DNA from: Dipylidium caninum
Lineage: Eukaryota; Platyhelminthes; Cestoda; Cyclophyllidea; Dipylidiidae
DNA: 64,000 bases
Reading direction: 5' to 3'
NCBI GenBank assembly: GCA_017562135.1
Contig: QEYB01001528.1
Location: forward strand, 248,001-312,000
The notes below the pieces were generated by a model. That model was not told the origin of the DNA. It ran no database searches and saw nothing but the letters and a program-made list of their open reading frames with translations. Each line of letters opens with the position of its first letter. Position 1 is the first letter of the stretch. A program made the position numbers and the translations under genes. Positions 51,401-59,774 of the stretch are shown here, piece after piece.

Positions 51401-54364
51401 TGCTCGAGTAAATTGCAAACATATTTATGGAGGGTTTCGTTGGTTTTGTACGTCTCTGTGCAACGCATCACCACCGTCACTTCCTGGCCATCTTCTTGGA
51501 CGCAATCTGCCATGTTACCATCACTTTTATTGTGATCAACTTGCCTTTCTCGCTTAATCTGAAACGTCTGCTTTTGACTGCGGAGAAGAAGGGTTGAAAT
51601 TAAAGCATAAATGGAGAATCTAGTGGCTTTAGTCCTTATAAATATGTAGATGATTCTGTTATTTGTTAATATAACTGACGCAGTAGCTCATGATTGTGCA
51701 AACTTTGCCTTTATCTCCGGGATAGAGGCTTTTTCTTACGCCACAGGTTCCAAAACCTCTTCATTGTGCATCTCGATCGTCACACAAAGAAGTCCATTAG
51801 CCAGTGATCATAAACAAGTTTTCCTATAACCTCCAGCCCAAATACCCTCGTGTTTTCGTCTCTTCTGCCCATAGGAGCCTGTAGGACTTGCAGTGTTAAA
51901 CATTTCATTATGGACCGAGGATAAGCTGACATAGAGGAGAAACCGCGCTTCTGTGCACGTGTGTCCAAACAGCGAAAAGCATATGAATTAAGCTGGAAGC
52001 TCAGCCGAAGTCTGCAGGCCCGAGTCTCTTGGCGGCAAGGCATTTGGGATTATTGCGTCGGTAGAAATAGTCGGTTTTACTTGAAGGGTGTTTAATTTAA
52101 TGCAAAATGAGGTCTTCGATGCGGTATTATGCTGCCACGACTTTTTACTTTCTCTCCTCTGTGTTCTTTTCACCTCGACCGCTCTCCAGCAGGCGTGAAT
52201 TTCCTCCCCGACGTCAAACAACCGCTTTTTGTGTGTATTAATGCATCATCGTAGTTATTAAAGACCACATCACACACACTTGTGTGAAAACTTAACTATA
52301 AGGTTTTTTGCCATTCGCGGTATCAGGAGTAGTGCTTATCTTGTCACTTGTGCGATTCCATTAGCCCCAACAATAGTTGATTCAGAGAGCTTTGCTCTTT
52401 TTGCTGGAGGACTCTGGGGAAACCATTGTCCACGCCGGGCGGGCATATTGTTGCCTTTCGAGTGGGAAAATCCTTCCTGCCATGCCATCTTATTTCACCA
52501 TCACCTTCGGTGCAGTACACAGATCTATATTGTATTTCTAAGTTTATAAATTTTACGTGAAAGGCACAAGTCTCGGCGAGTCTGAGATGGCGGACTTAGT
52601 TTAGAACGGAATCGGGAGCCTTGAGAATCGACATCGTAGTGTTTTCACTAGCACGGTTGTCAGTCCGACTACTAGTCGTGATGTTTTGGGCTGTCAGTCA
52701 CAGGAAGCCTCACCGATGACGGGTGATGGACTTGAAAAAGGTCCTCTGATGCGGCTGAAATGTGCGAGAGACCAGATAGCAAATCTTCCCATACCTCTTT
52801 TTGCAGTTTCATTCATACGTCACACGAGGTAAAAAGGCTTACTTGTTAGCAACACGCTAATTGTTCCTACTTTAAATGGAGTTGAAGGGAGAACCACATC
52901 GTGTTTTATTGAAATACAGAAAGAAATGAAGGAGACGCAAATGTTATAAGTTTTGAGTTAACTCTTTTGATCTGATGCAAACACCTGAAGGAAAGAAATG
53001 GGCCTGCAGGGAGATCGCATGAATACTTGTTGCGACACCTAAACTTCCCCTTTACTTTATTATTTCGGTACGTCTTCTCCTATTTCTAAACTGTTACATG
53101 ATGTGACAACAGTTGTCAGAGTATGAAGTCTATTGTTTTTCTCACCTTCTGAATTGGCTTTTCCTTTCTTACCTCATTGACTTGCAATGAAATGAGGTAA
53201 TCAAGAAGAACTTACAAGTTAAGACCACGACCCTGGGTGTTTTGTGGAAGTTTTTCTCCTCTCTGTCACTGTGCCTCGTCCCCAACTGGGATTAGGGACA
53301 AGCTATTCAGCGGGGGGTGGGGGACCTCTTTCCACTTCCCCTTCTTCCTCCACACTTGAAAGTGCCTTCCGGCTCCTCTCTGGATGCGCAAGTAGGACTA
53401 AAGAAAGCTCCATTTAGCAGGTAAAGTAGTTTCTCTTCCTGCCACCCGGGGCCGAAGGGAAGTAGTGATTATTACGAAATAGCATCGAGTAGAGGATGCG
53501 AGATTTTGACAAAACTTTGCTGAATAAATGTGTTTAAAGCGGAAGACTTGAGTTTCTCCTCGGAGCAGAGATATCTTCCTCACTTACTCCTTTCATTACT
53601 GTTGGATCGTCTTACCTCTGTGCGCTGATTTCTCCTCTTTTTTAGCAAAACTCCTTTTCTTCCCTCATTATCTTTTCGTCTTCACGTCACTCCTCAGTAT
53701 CGGTCGCAGGAATGACCAATAAATTTGGCGAAGTCTTTGCTAACCTCGCAGTCCCACCTTCTTCCCATTTGTTGGAGCGGACTTTCGCACTTGCACGGTG
53801 TGACGATCTCGGCCACCATCCCATCTGCATTTAATCGTGTGTGTGTGTATATACATATGTATGTCCAAAAGGATTCCTCCTTGGCGGATGATTGACATGT
53901 TTCCCGCTGACATTGGATGCGTCGCTTCGGCCTAAAAGGCTCGGCACCGGTGGCGCCGACTCTGCATTTTCAGGCGAGTTGCAAACGGCTCTGGGGAAGT
54001 GAATGCAGGCCCAAGATGGACTGAAGATTGAAATCAGGCCTCGAAGACTTTCAGCGTTGAAATATGCATAATTTTGTGAAACATTCACGGGACAAGTGGT
54101 TGTCAAGTGGGAGGACGTCTTTTCTCGCCACTCGGTCCTTTTCTGCCCGGCGACTTCAGCAGAAGAATATCTTTTTTAGAGTGCTTTCCATTCTCCCTGC
54201 CATTGTCTTTTCCTCTCCGCGTCACTCCTCAGTGCCTTTCTCGAGCATGACCGGTAAATTAGAAGAAGCCGTTGCTGAACTCGCAGTCCCACCTTCGTTG
54301 CTCCTGTGAGAGTTAACTTTCACACCCACTCGGTGCGACGGTCTCGCTCACCTCCTCATTTGCA

Positions 54365-54397
<33 letters not shown>

Positions 54398-55144
54398 AAG
54401 TGGACCTCCCTGAGGCTCCGAGTGAGGTGGAGTTGCAGTGTGGAGGATGTCCGAGAATAGCACAGTCGCGTTGAGTCCTATTGACGCAAATGTCCTCCGT
54501 CCGATGACTGTCTGTCCGTCAACTGACTGTTCTGATGGTGTTTTTATGTCCTCTTCACACATGCGACACACTAATTGGCTGAAAAACGAGAGGGTGAAAG
54601 ACATTTGGACACTTATGCAACAGTTTATTCCCTTTCTTGCCTATGAGGAGTCCGTCATTAGCGTCATTGAAGATAGTATGCCTTTGAGGCTTTGTAACCA
54701 GTGCCAAGACCTGGCGTTGCTCTATTAACATTACAATTAAACATTGAATTTCACTGCCATTCTTCTTATCGCCCGTAATATTATCTCGTCCTCCGCGGGT
54801 GGCACTCTGCTGACAATTTGATGCTTAGGAGATTCTTCTCCGTCTTATTCTAACGACAACAACGAAATGTAATGGGAACGCCTGAAAGACGATCCAACTC
54901 TCCAGCATTTTCCCATGTGTGTTTCATATGTTCCTTGTGCTTTTTCTCTGTTCAGACACAGAAGCAGCGGCTGAAGGAGATTATCAGCGCGTTCCAGTTT
55001 AAGCTCTGCCATATGAGTGGACTGTTTGAAATGATCTTCCCCAACTCCGCCGCCTCCTCATCCTCCACTTCAAATCCACGGATTCGTCGCTTTCGACCAC
55101 TTGACCAACAGTGGCTTTCATACCTGAAAAGCCGCACCTCCTGA
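33217..55144 (+). CDS. RMI1: RMI1, OB-fold subunit of the BLM-TopIII alpha dissolvasome
   Basis: Coding exons seen: 33217-33495, 33553-33703, 38820-39112, 39615-39900, about 41264-41372, about 44696-45057, 46826-47071 and 54956-55144. The first two give the N-terminal helical region (VPEGWLEACLEWLSE, then the QISGIINIGQSYYGQL segment). Exon 3 is the first OB fold (LKTYALHLTDGVNTVKAVEV). Exons 4-6 are a long disordered linker, and exons 7-8 the second OB fold (RRWSLTVCLSDGTATVDADM) with its last helix. RMI1 stabilises topoisomerase III alpha and promotes dissolution of double Holliday junctions; OB2 pairs with RMI2. The total of about 630 residues is close to vertebrate RMI1. Joins 1-4 and 6-8 are phase-consistent. 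The join between exons 5 and 6 is not, so a small exon is missing, a donor is misplaced, or the C-terminal half is a separate transcript. Exon 1 has no ATG. Confidence 0.88.
33553..33703 (+). CDS. RMI1: RMI1 exon 2
   Basis: Acceptor TTTTTGCAG, start ISGIINIGQSYYGQLRTLEG, end at CAA|GTATGG in phase 1. It continues the N-terminal domain into the link to OB1. A 57-base intron separates it from exon 1 and a 5.1-kb intron follows. Confidence 0.9.
33704..38819 (+). other. RMI1 intron 2
   Basis: 5.1-kb intron. AT-rich, with a TG microsatellite at 38076-38093. I see no gene on either strand inside it. Confidence 0.6.
38820..39112 (+). CDS. RMI1: RMI1 exon 3 (OB1)
   Basis: Acceptor CTTTGCAG. Two bases complete the phase-1 codon of exon 2. 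The exon carries LKTYALHLTDGVNTVKAVEV, then VGAKVKLRGPLKLRKGVLTL and QFCLLGGE, which are the strands of the DUF1767-adjacent OB fold that contacts topoisomerase III alpha. Donor GAG|GTGAGT, phase 0. Confidence 0.93.
39615..39900 (+). CDS. RMI1: RMI1 exon 4 (end of OB1 and start of linker)
   Basis: Acceptor CTTTTAG, start VDGSDGRVDHLLQRELLKKL, a Pro/Lys-rich linker, then an acidic motif DDLLLASAVDNFENL. Ends at G|GTGGGT in phase 1. Confidence 0.85.
41264..41372 (+). CDS. RMI1: RMI1 exon 5 (linker, repeat of the acidic motif)
   Basis: With an AAG acceptor at 41261-41263 the exon completes the phase-1 codon of exon 4 and reads into EDPFEGDELLLSAVENFESQ, a second copy of the motif at the end of exon 4. 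The nearer CAG acceptor (41265-41267) would be out of phase. The frame meets TGA at 41374 if the TG|GTGAGT donor is not used. Confidence 0.6.
44497..44551 (+). promoter_or_regulatory. Possible internal promoter before the RMI1 C-terminal exons
   Basis: CCAAT at 44497-44501, ATTGG at 44516-44520 and TATAAA at 44546-44551, with the TATA box 26 bases after ATTGG. The layout resembles that of the promoter at 59227-59315. An ATG that opens the next coding exon lies at 44716. Confidence 0.4.
44696..45057 (+). CDS. RMI1: RMI1 exon 6 (disordered linker before OB2)
   Basis: The frame includes MKERGEKEVEDAIEYALQDI, a basic SPPRES and KPSPKIVKRTLRS region and ends PFAYLQ at a CAG|GTGGGT donor in phase 0. 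A GACAG acceptor at 44691-44695 is the best spliced start but demands phase 1, which exon 5 does not offer. Initiation at the in-frame ATG 44716 is the alternative. The PFAYL end matches the PFVYL-type lead-in to OB2 in other RMI1 proteins. Confidence 0.75.
45058..46825 (+). other. RMI1 intron 6
   Basis: 1.8-kb intron with a GCAG-type tetramer stretch at about 45938-45962. Open frames on the minus strand here are unremarkable. Confidence 0.6.
46826..47071 (+). CDS. RMI1: RMI1 exon 7 (OB2)
   Basis: Acceptor CTTCACAG, start DIYYKLQRRGSGTEVCLIRG, core EGRRWSLTVCLSDGTATVDA and LLRTLIGLSAIEAEAIRR, donor GGG|GTAAGT in phase 0. The pattern GRRWS-T-SDGTA--DVD-ILT-LIG is the OB2 signature of RMI1, which pairs with RMI2. 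Confidence 0.93.
47240..47467 (-). CDS. Coding-like fragment antisense in the RMI1 last intron
   Basis: A minus-strand frame begins EDPEKRIEEVDYTISNLKFK and continues LDENAREPFILDLTLHAFGR with folded-protein composition, then decays. There is no ATG or recognisable family and splice support is unclear. It could be an exon of a nested gene or a fragment left by a mobile element. Confidence 0.2.
   Translation of the reverse strand: MKEDPEKRIEEVDYTISNLKFKLDENAREPFILDLTLHAFGRTYVNSFIYYATEPVAYPPSCLFILLSEKLLTVN
53655..53835 (+). repeat. Decayed third copy of the duplicated cassette
   Basis: From CACTCCTCAG through AATGACC(A/G)(A/G)TAAATT and CTCGCAGTCCCACCTTC to a TG microsatellite, this stretch aligns with 54190-54390, with many substitutions and small indels. 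It lies directly upstream of the better copy, so the cassette has amplified at least twice. Confidence 0.7.
53882..54585 (+). repeat. Duplicated cassette, copy A (in RMI1 last intron)
   Basis: Direct repeat of 56853-57582, offset close to 3.0 kb. From 53948 onward (GGTGGCGCCGACTCTGC) the two are nearly identical for about 640 bases. The first 60-70 bases have diverged. The copies differ in the TG tract and by one inserted base near 54541/57539. The cassette contains a frame ending MTGKLEEAVAELAVPPSLLL, a consensus CACTCCTCAG acceptor and a GTGAGA donor. Confidence 0.92.
54364..54396 (+). repeat. TG microsatellite
   Basis: Uninterrupted TG run. The equivalent in copy B (57364-57390) is shorter and interrupted. 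Confidence 0.95.
54447..54728 (+). CDS. Small ATG frame in cassette copy A, unassigned
   Basis: An ATG frame of 93 codons starts MSENSTVALSPIDANVLRPM and ends with RLCNQCQDLALLY, followed by an ATTAAA at 54736-54741. The first 31 codons lie in the duplicated cassette; the rest (KDIWTLMQQFIPFLAYEES and onward) is unique. In copy B a one-base insertion shifts the frame after DCSDGV. It overlaps the RMI1 intron in the same direction. It may be an alternative terminal exon or a chance frame. Confidence 0.28.
   Translation: MSENSTVALSPIDANVLRPMTVCPSTDCSDGVFMSSSHMRHTNWLKNERVKDIWTLMQQFIPFLAYEESVISVIEDSMPLRLCNQCQDLALLY
54956..55144 (+). CDS. RMI1: RMI1 exon 8 (last helix of OB2, stop)
   Basis: Acceptor CTCTGTTCAG, phase 0, start TQKQRLKEIISAFQFKLCHM, end WLSYLKSRTS and TGA. 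The helix and the final LDQQWLSYLK match the C-terminal helix of other RMI1 proteins. A candidate ATTAAA lies at 55231-55236. Confidence 0.9.
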   Translation, partial: TQKQRLKEIISAFQFKLCHMSGLFEMIFPNSAASSSSTSNPRIRRFRPLDQQWLSYLKSRTS

Positions 55145-56852
55145 TGCATTTTACCTCTTCACTTGTGCTTTCGTAGACGGAAATGGAGCAGATTTCATTC
55201 TTTTGTATTACTTTAGTCGTGTTGGATACAATTAAATCTGTTGGCGCTGACCAAAAACTGCTAATTGTGTTCATCTGTCAAGTTAGGCGGATTTGAGAAA
55301 ATATCTCACGCACATCCTTGGCCTACTCTGGCTCTGCGACGTGCCCGTCCACGCGGACTCTACTCGTCACCACTTTGTGTTTTTGCCCATCGGAATGATT
55401 TGTAGGACACGACTCTAACTCTCTCCGCCACTTGTGTGGACCCGCTGAAGCGGTTAAAACTTGGAGAGAATCGGAACGTGCTGAGGTGCGACACAAACCG
55501 GAGCGGACGTGGGGAGGAGTCGCAATCGTGTCGGCCGGCCAGGAGCGGGTGATTCGCAGCCCCGCCTACGGTCGCTGTCCCTTTAGCCCTCATTTCAGGC
55601 TGGTTGCTAAAGGAATTGCCTGACGGTGGATCTTCCACCACAGAAAATCGACTTAACCATCATCAGTGCCCCCATAGTGAACAATTTCTTGGGACATTTC
55701 ACTTCGATCTTGCGGACATTGTGTTGGTAAAAGTTTAACTGAAGTCGTGACGTGATATTTCTTTCAAATGCGATGGTTTATCACCTCATTTTTCAACTTT
55801 TATCCTGGTCCAGAAGAGTCCACACCAAAGCTCATTACGGTCCGAGAGAGCGTGTGAAGGTGAATCGCAGGGAGGACAATGGTAAGACTCTTCCCACCAA
55901 ACAGGCCTTTGACTCTCCATTGTTGTGCATTTTTTACACATTTTCGTCTCCTTCATCTTTGCTCTCATCCATCAGTGATCTTTTCGTACTTGCCGGTTCT
56001 ATTCCCACCACACGGGAGTGAGAGGCTGGATGTCCGCGCAATTACTGGAGGCGTAATTCGACTGACGAGCACACAGAAGGTGAACTAAATTTTCTACGAG
56101 TGCAGGATTTTGGGGAGTCAGAGCATTCTTCGCCTCTTCTCCCTGGGAAAAGACAGGCAGGCAGGGCGGCCAGATTGGAATAGGAAGCTCCCGGTTTCTT
56201 TGACAGCATCCCCGTGGACGTAGAAGGCCACGTCGAGTACTGTAGTTCGGAATACACCCGAGGAGTGGACGTGTAGCATAACTGAGAACCGCGGAATGGG
56301 GTGGCGCATTTCAGCTGTCCGTGAACTTTGGCCGTTCCATGTCTTGCGCAAGTTAGAAAATTTCACTCGGCCAATTAGACAAAACACATTCAACCGACGA
56401 GGCTGCGGAGGGGAAAAGGCTTCAAATTCGAACTTTTGCGGGCAATTTTGTCCTCGAAAAGCGGTGATTTATGACGACTAATTACGCCATTTCTTTACTG
56501 AATGCAAAAAGAGCATTTTTCTTAAAATTCACGGAATCTAGAGTGGTTTACACGGTGAGTCCTCTCCGTGACAACATTCGGCAAAAAAAGATCGTACAAG
56601 GGAATGGGGGAAGGGAAACCCTTTGTAAGACGCTTCAAGAAATTTCTTGGAAAAAAGACGTCTGGCCAAACGATCCACTCCAAACGCCAACTGCTGCAGT
56701 CCTTTTCCTTCACTGAGGAGGCGAATAGTTGCGACAACTCGCGTTTACATTTGCATTATTTTTTAGCTCAAACTCTTCTCGGACTGCGAAAAATCGTGCA
56801 TGATATGAACTAGTCTCCGTCAAATTACTGTTTTTAGTGTCTTGACAGCTGT
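55145..56852. other. No gene recognised downstream of RMI1
   Basis: Unique sequence between RMI1 and the second cassette copy. Overlapping frames on both strands near 55360-55640 and 56471-56813 are not recognisable. Confidence 0.4.
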
Positions 56853-57582
56853 CCGGCGGATGGTTGACATGTTTTCCCGTTGCGTCGGGGAAAGTGATGT
56901 GATGTCGGGTGTGTCGCTTCTACCCAAAGTACTCCGCAACGGTGGCGCCGACTCTGCATTTTCAGGCGAGTTGCAAACGGCTCTGGGGAAGTGAATGCAG
57001 GCCCAAGATGGACTGAAGATTGAAATCAGGCCTCGAAGACTTTCAGCGTTGAAATATGCATAATTTTGTGAAATATTCATGGGACAAGTGGTTGTCAAGT
57101 GGGAGGACGTCTTTTCTCGCCACTCGGTCCTTTTCTGCCCGGCGACTTCAGCAGAAGAATATCTTTTTTAGAGTGCTTTCCATTCTCCCTGCCATTGTCT
57201 TTTCCTCTCCGCGTCACTCCTCAGTGCCTTTCTCGAGCATGACCGGTAAATTAGAAGAAGCCGTTGCTGAACTCGCAGTCCCACCTTCGTTGCTCCTGTG
57301 AGAGTTAACTTTCACACCCACTCGGTGCGACGGTCTCGCTCACCTCCTCATTTGCATTTGCATTTGTGTGTGTGTGCGTGTGTGTGTGTGCAGAAGTGGA
57401 CCTCCCTGAGGCTCCGAGTGAGGTGGAGTTGCAGTGTGGAGGATGTCCGAGAATAGCACAGTCGCGTTGAGTCCTATTGACGCAAATGTCCTCCGTCCGA
57501 TGACTGTCTGTCCGTCAACTGACTGTTCTGATGGCGTTTCTTATGTCCTCTTCACACATGCGACACACAAATTGGCTGAAAA
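56853..57582 (+). repeat. Duplicated cassette, copy B (downstream of RMI1)
   Basis: Partner of 53882-54585. It repeats the MTGKLEEAVAELAVPPSLLL frame (ending 57301) without change and the start of the small frame at 57439, which is shifted by one inserted base. High identity implies a recent duplication that bracketed the last RMI1 exon. Confidence 0.92.
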
Positions 57583-59226
57583 GCTGGTGACAGGCAAAAG
57601 GCGCAGTCCTAATCCTATAAAAAGCCCTTCATAGACCTGCGGCGGGTTCCAATGTGGCGATGCAACGCCACTGTTCTCCGCTGGTCACGAGCCAAAGCTT
57701 GGAATAAGAAATCAGTTTGGCCATTCGCGTTTCCACCGTCGACGGTGGATCCAAACGGTAACCGCTGCGGCTATTTGATGGTCCGCCAGCTACTAACGCC
57801 CTGATCGCGTTTCTTGTCCGTCGAGATGTCGCCAGTTGGAGGAAGTAACCCACGTAAAATGTGCTAAAAGATATTCTTTTTCCATTTCTCAAGTGAATAT
57901 CTTTAAAGCTGGGAAGCACACTTTTTCTAATTCAACTTCAGGCAGAAAGTGTGTCCTCCTCTCCCCACTCACTGGGCAGGATCATCGCCCCAAGATGACT
58001 CGGAGTGTTCACGACGGGGGCAGCCCCTTTTGTCTTTATCCTAACCGTTCTTCTCTCCCACTGGCCTCCGTAAAATGTATCAACCATCCTCGGGCAGGTG
58101 GTAGGTCTGGCTCTTCACTTGAAATGACACTCGTCTTCTGGCTGTTTCGTGCCAAGCGGGTGACAGCAGTGACGAGTGCTGGTGGAATGCCCGTCGGGTG
58201 AGAGGATGCTCGTGTTTGCGCCGGGAAGTGGGAAGGAAGGTGTCAAATTCCTTCAGGTGTTAACTGCCACGCCCAGACAAGGCGGTCGGCGGTCAGTAGG
58301 GGCGTAAAATTCCCTCCCTGTGGGAGCACATCTCCCTGTGGGACAGTACAAAGTGTCGCCGTTGGCAGTCGACTGGTTGTCGTGAGGACTTGAGGTGGCA
58401 GATCTCTCAACGAAATTCTGTACTTTTCGAGTTTATAGGCAGGACACTGGCCCACCTATTTACATCCCCCATTCTAATTTCTTCGCATATTCTTTGGATT
58501 ACAATAAATTGAACGAAAATCTCGGTTTCTGGAACCTTAAACGAGGTAGGTGATATCTGAACCCCCTCGACCATAGCATTTCTCAGCGACAATTGTGCGG
58601 ATTTCCGCAACGAGGACGCCTTTTGATTGTCACAACTGTCGACCATACAGAAGACCAAGAGTGTTTACCTCCCAAACAATGAGCAGCGCCCCATCGTGGC
58701 GCGTGTTGGACGGAATTGGGCTGGTCAGGTGGTCTTCGAGACAAAAATTTTGGACACCCGAGTGGTGTATTGTGTCGCGTGTCGTGGAGCTAATTTGAGA
58801 CACTCTGAAAGGGCACTTGTGTTGCTTGTCAAAGGCAACGCGCATAGTTGAAGGCTTTAATTCCAGACCAAGCCTTCTAACGTCAAATGCGACCTCTGAA
58901 GTCGCGGCATTGCGACTTAACTTCCCCAAAGTTTAATTATAACATCGGCATCGAGGAGAAGGAGAAAGGTTATGCAAGTCAAAACAACAGGCACACCATT
59001 CTGCGTCCGAATGCATAAGCGTACTTTTAAGACCTGCTTCGTCTTTTTTTGGTCATTAACCACTGGGGAATTCAAGGCCTTCCACATTCTTCCCATCACT
59101 ACCAAATGCCACCTTTCATTCCATTCGGGTTAAAATTAACCCCGCCCCGATAACTAATCACGTCTCGAGATATCCTCTTCATTTCTCCCAAGAAACTGAA
59201 AGGTCACCGTCAGCAGACGCGCTCGA
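57583..59226. other. No gene recognised
   Basis: Nothing supported. A frame at 58627-58851 is unlike any family I know. Confidence 0.4.
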
Positions 59227-59315
59227 CCAATCAGGTGCTCCGCAGACACGTCACTGCTCACGCACACACGCACGCACATCGGTCGAGCTGTGATTGGCTC
59301 GGCGGGGACTATAAA
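59227..59315 (+). promoter_or_regulatory. CCAAT/TATA promoter of the small secreted-protein gene
   Basis: CCAAT at 59227-59231, ATTGG at 59293-59297 and TATAAA at 59310-59315, with the predicted ATG 46 bases after the TATA box. This is the clearest core promoter in the window. Confidence 0.65.
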
Positions 59316-59360
59316 GAGCCCGCGCCCCGACAGGTGACACCAGTCATTAGTACGCTCCAA

Positions 59361-59774
59361 ATGATCATGAAATCGAGGCTACTTCTCAGCCTCACCTCTC
59401 TTATGTACTTCTTTCTCGTGGTGGAGAGCGGCCGTCATTTGCTTCCCATGGAGGATATTGTCGATGCTGAGCCGGACCGAGTCTGCGGTCTGCACCCGGT
59501 TGATATTCTGATGTCCAGTCTCCTGCAGAACACATCCACCAACGACTCCGATAGTATTCTTATGCTTAGTAACGCCATTACCTCATTATACCGCGCTCAA
59601 CCGGATTTTTACGCATTTCTGATGCGTTGCACCACGGCGTGGAACCGATGTCAACGAGCCAAACTCCAAGACGGCAGGAGAGCTGGAGCAGGTGGCAGCG
59701 AGGAGCAGCCATGGCAACTCGTCTGCAGCGCAGGATTAGCACTTCAACGCCTCGATCTGACCATGAATTCATAA
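59361..59774 (+). CDS. Small secreted four-cysteine protein, candidate prohormone or effector
   Basis: A single open exon encodes 137 residues. MIMKSRLLLSLTSLMYFFLV is a signal peptide with likely cleavage after VESG. The mature part has VCGLHPVDILMSSLLQN, two sequons (NTST and NDSD), FYAFLMRCTTAWNRCQRAK with two Cys seven apart, a possible dibasic or Arg-Arg site (DGRRAG) and a last Cys in WQLVCSAGLALQRLDLT. Four cysteines in all suggest two disulfides. A strong TATA promoter with an ATG 46 bases later supports a genuine, compact, probably highly expressed gene. The CG-H-V--L segment resembles part of an insulin B-chain, but the second B-chain Cys and the A-chain Cys pattern are missing, so I do not call it insulin-like. 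An ATG at 59367 is an equal start. A donor GGTGGC at 59690 might lead to an alternative 3' exon. Confidence 0.6.
   Translation: MIMKSRLLLSLTSLMYFFLVVESGRHLLPMEDIVDAEPDRVCGLHPVDILMSSLLQNTSTNDSDSILMLSNAITSLYRAQPDFYAFLMRCTTAWNRCQRAKLQDGRRAGAGGSEEQPWQLVCSAGLALQRLDLTMNS

Larger units (their letters stand above)
47072..54955 (+). other. RMI1 last intron (7.9 kb)
   Basis: Holds the antisense fragment at 47240-47467 and, at its 3' end, two of the three copies of a duplicated cassette (53655-53835 decayed, 53882-54585 intact) plus a small ATG frame at 54447-54728. Nothing else recognised between 47.5 and 53.6 kb. Confidence 0.55.

Noticed and set aside
53836..53862. CRISPR-like or other spaced repeats among the TG tracts
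   Set aside because: These are ordinary TG microsatellites. No regularly spaced repeats with unique spacers occur in the window, and the organism is a eukaryote.
59418..59500. Insulin-like B-chain
   Set aside because: Only CG-H-V--L matches. The second B-chain cysteine position holds Leu and no A-chain Cys pattern follows.
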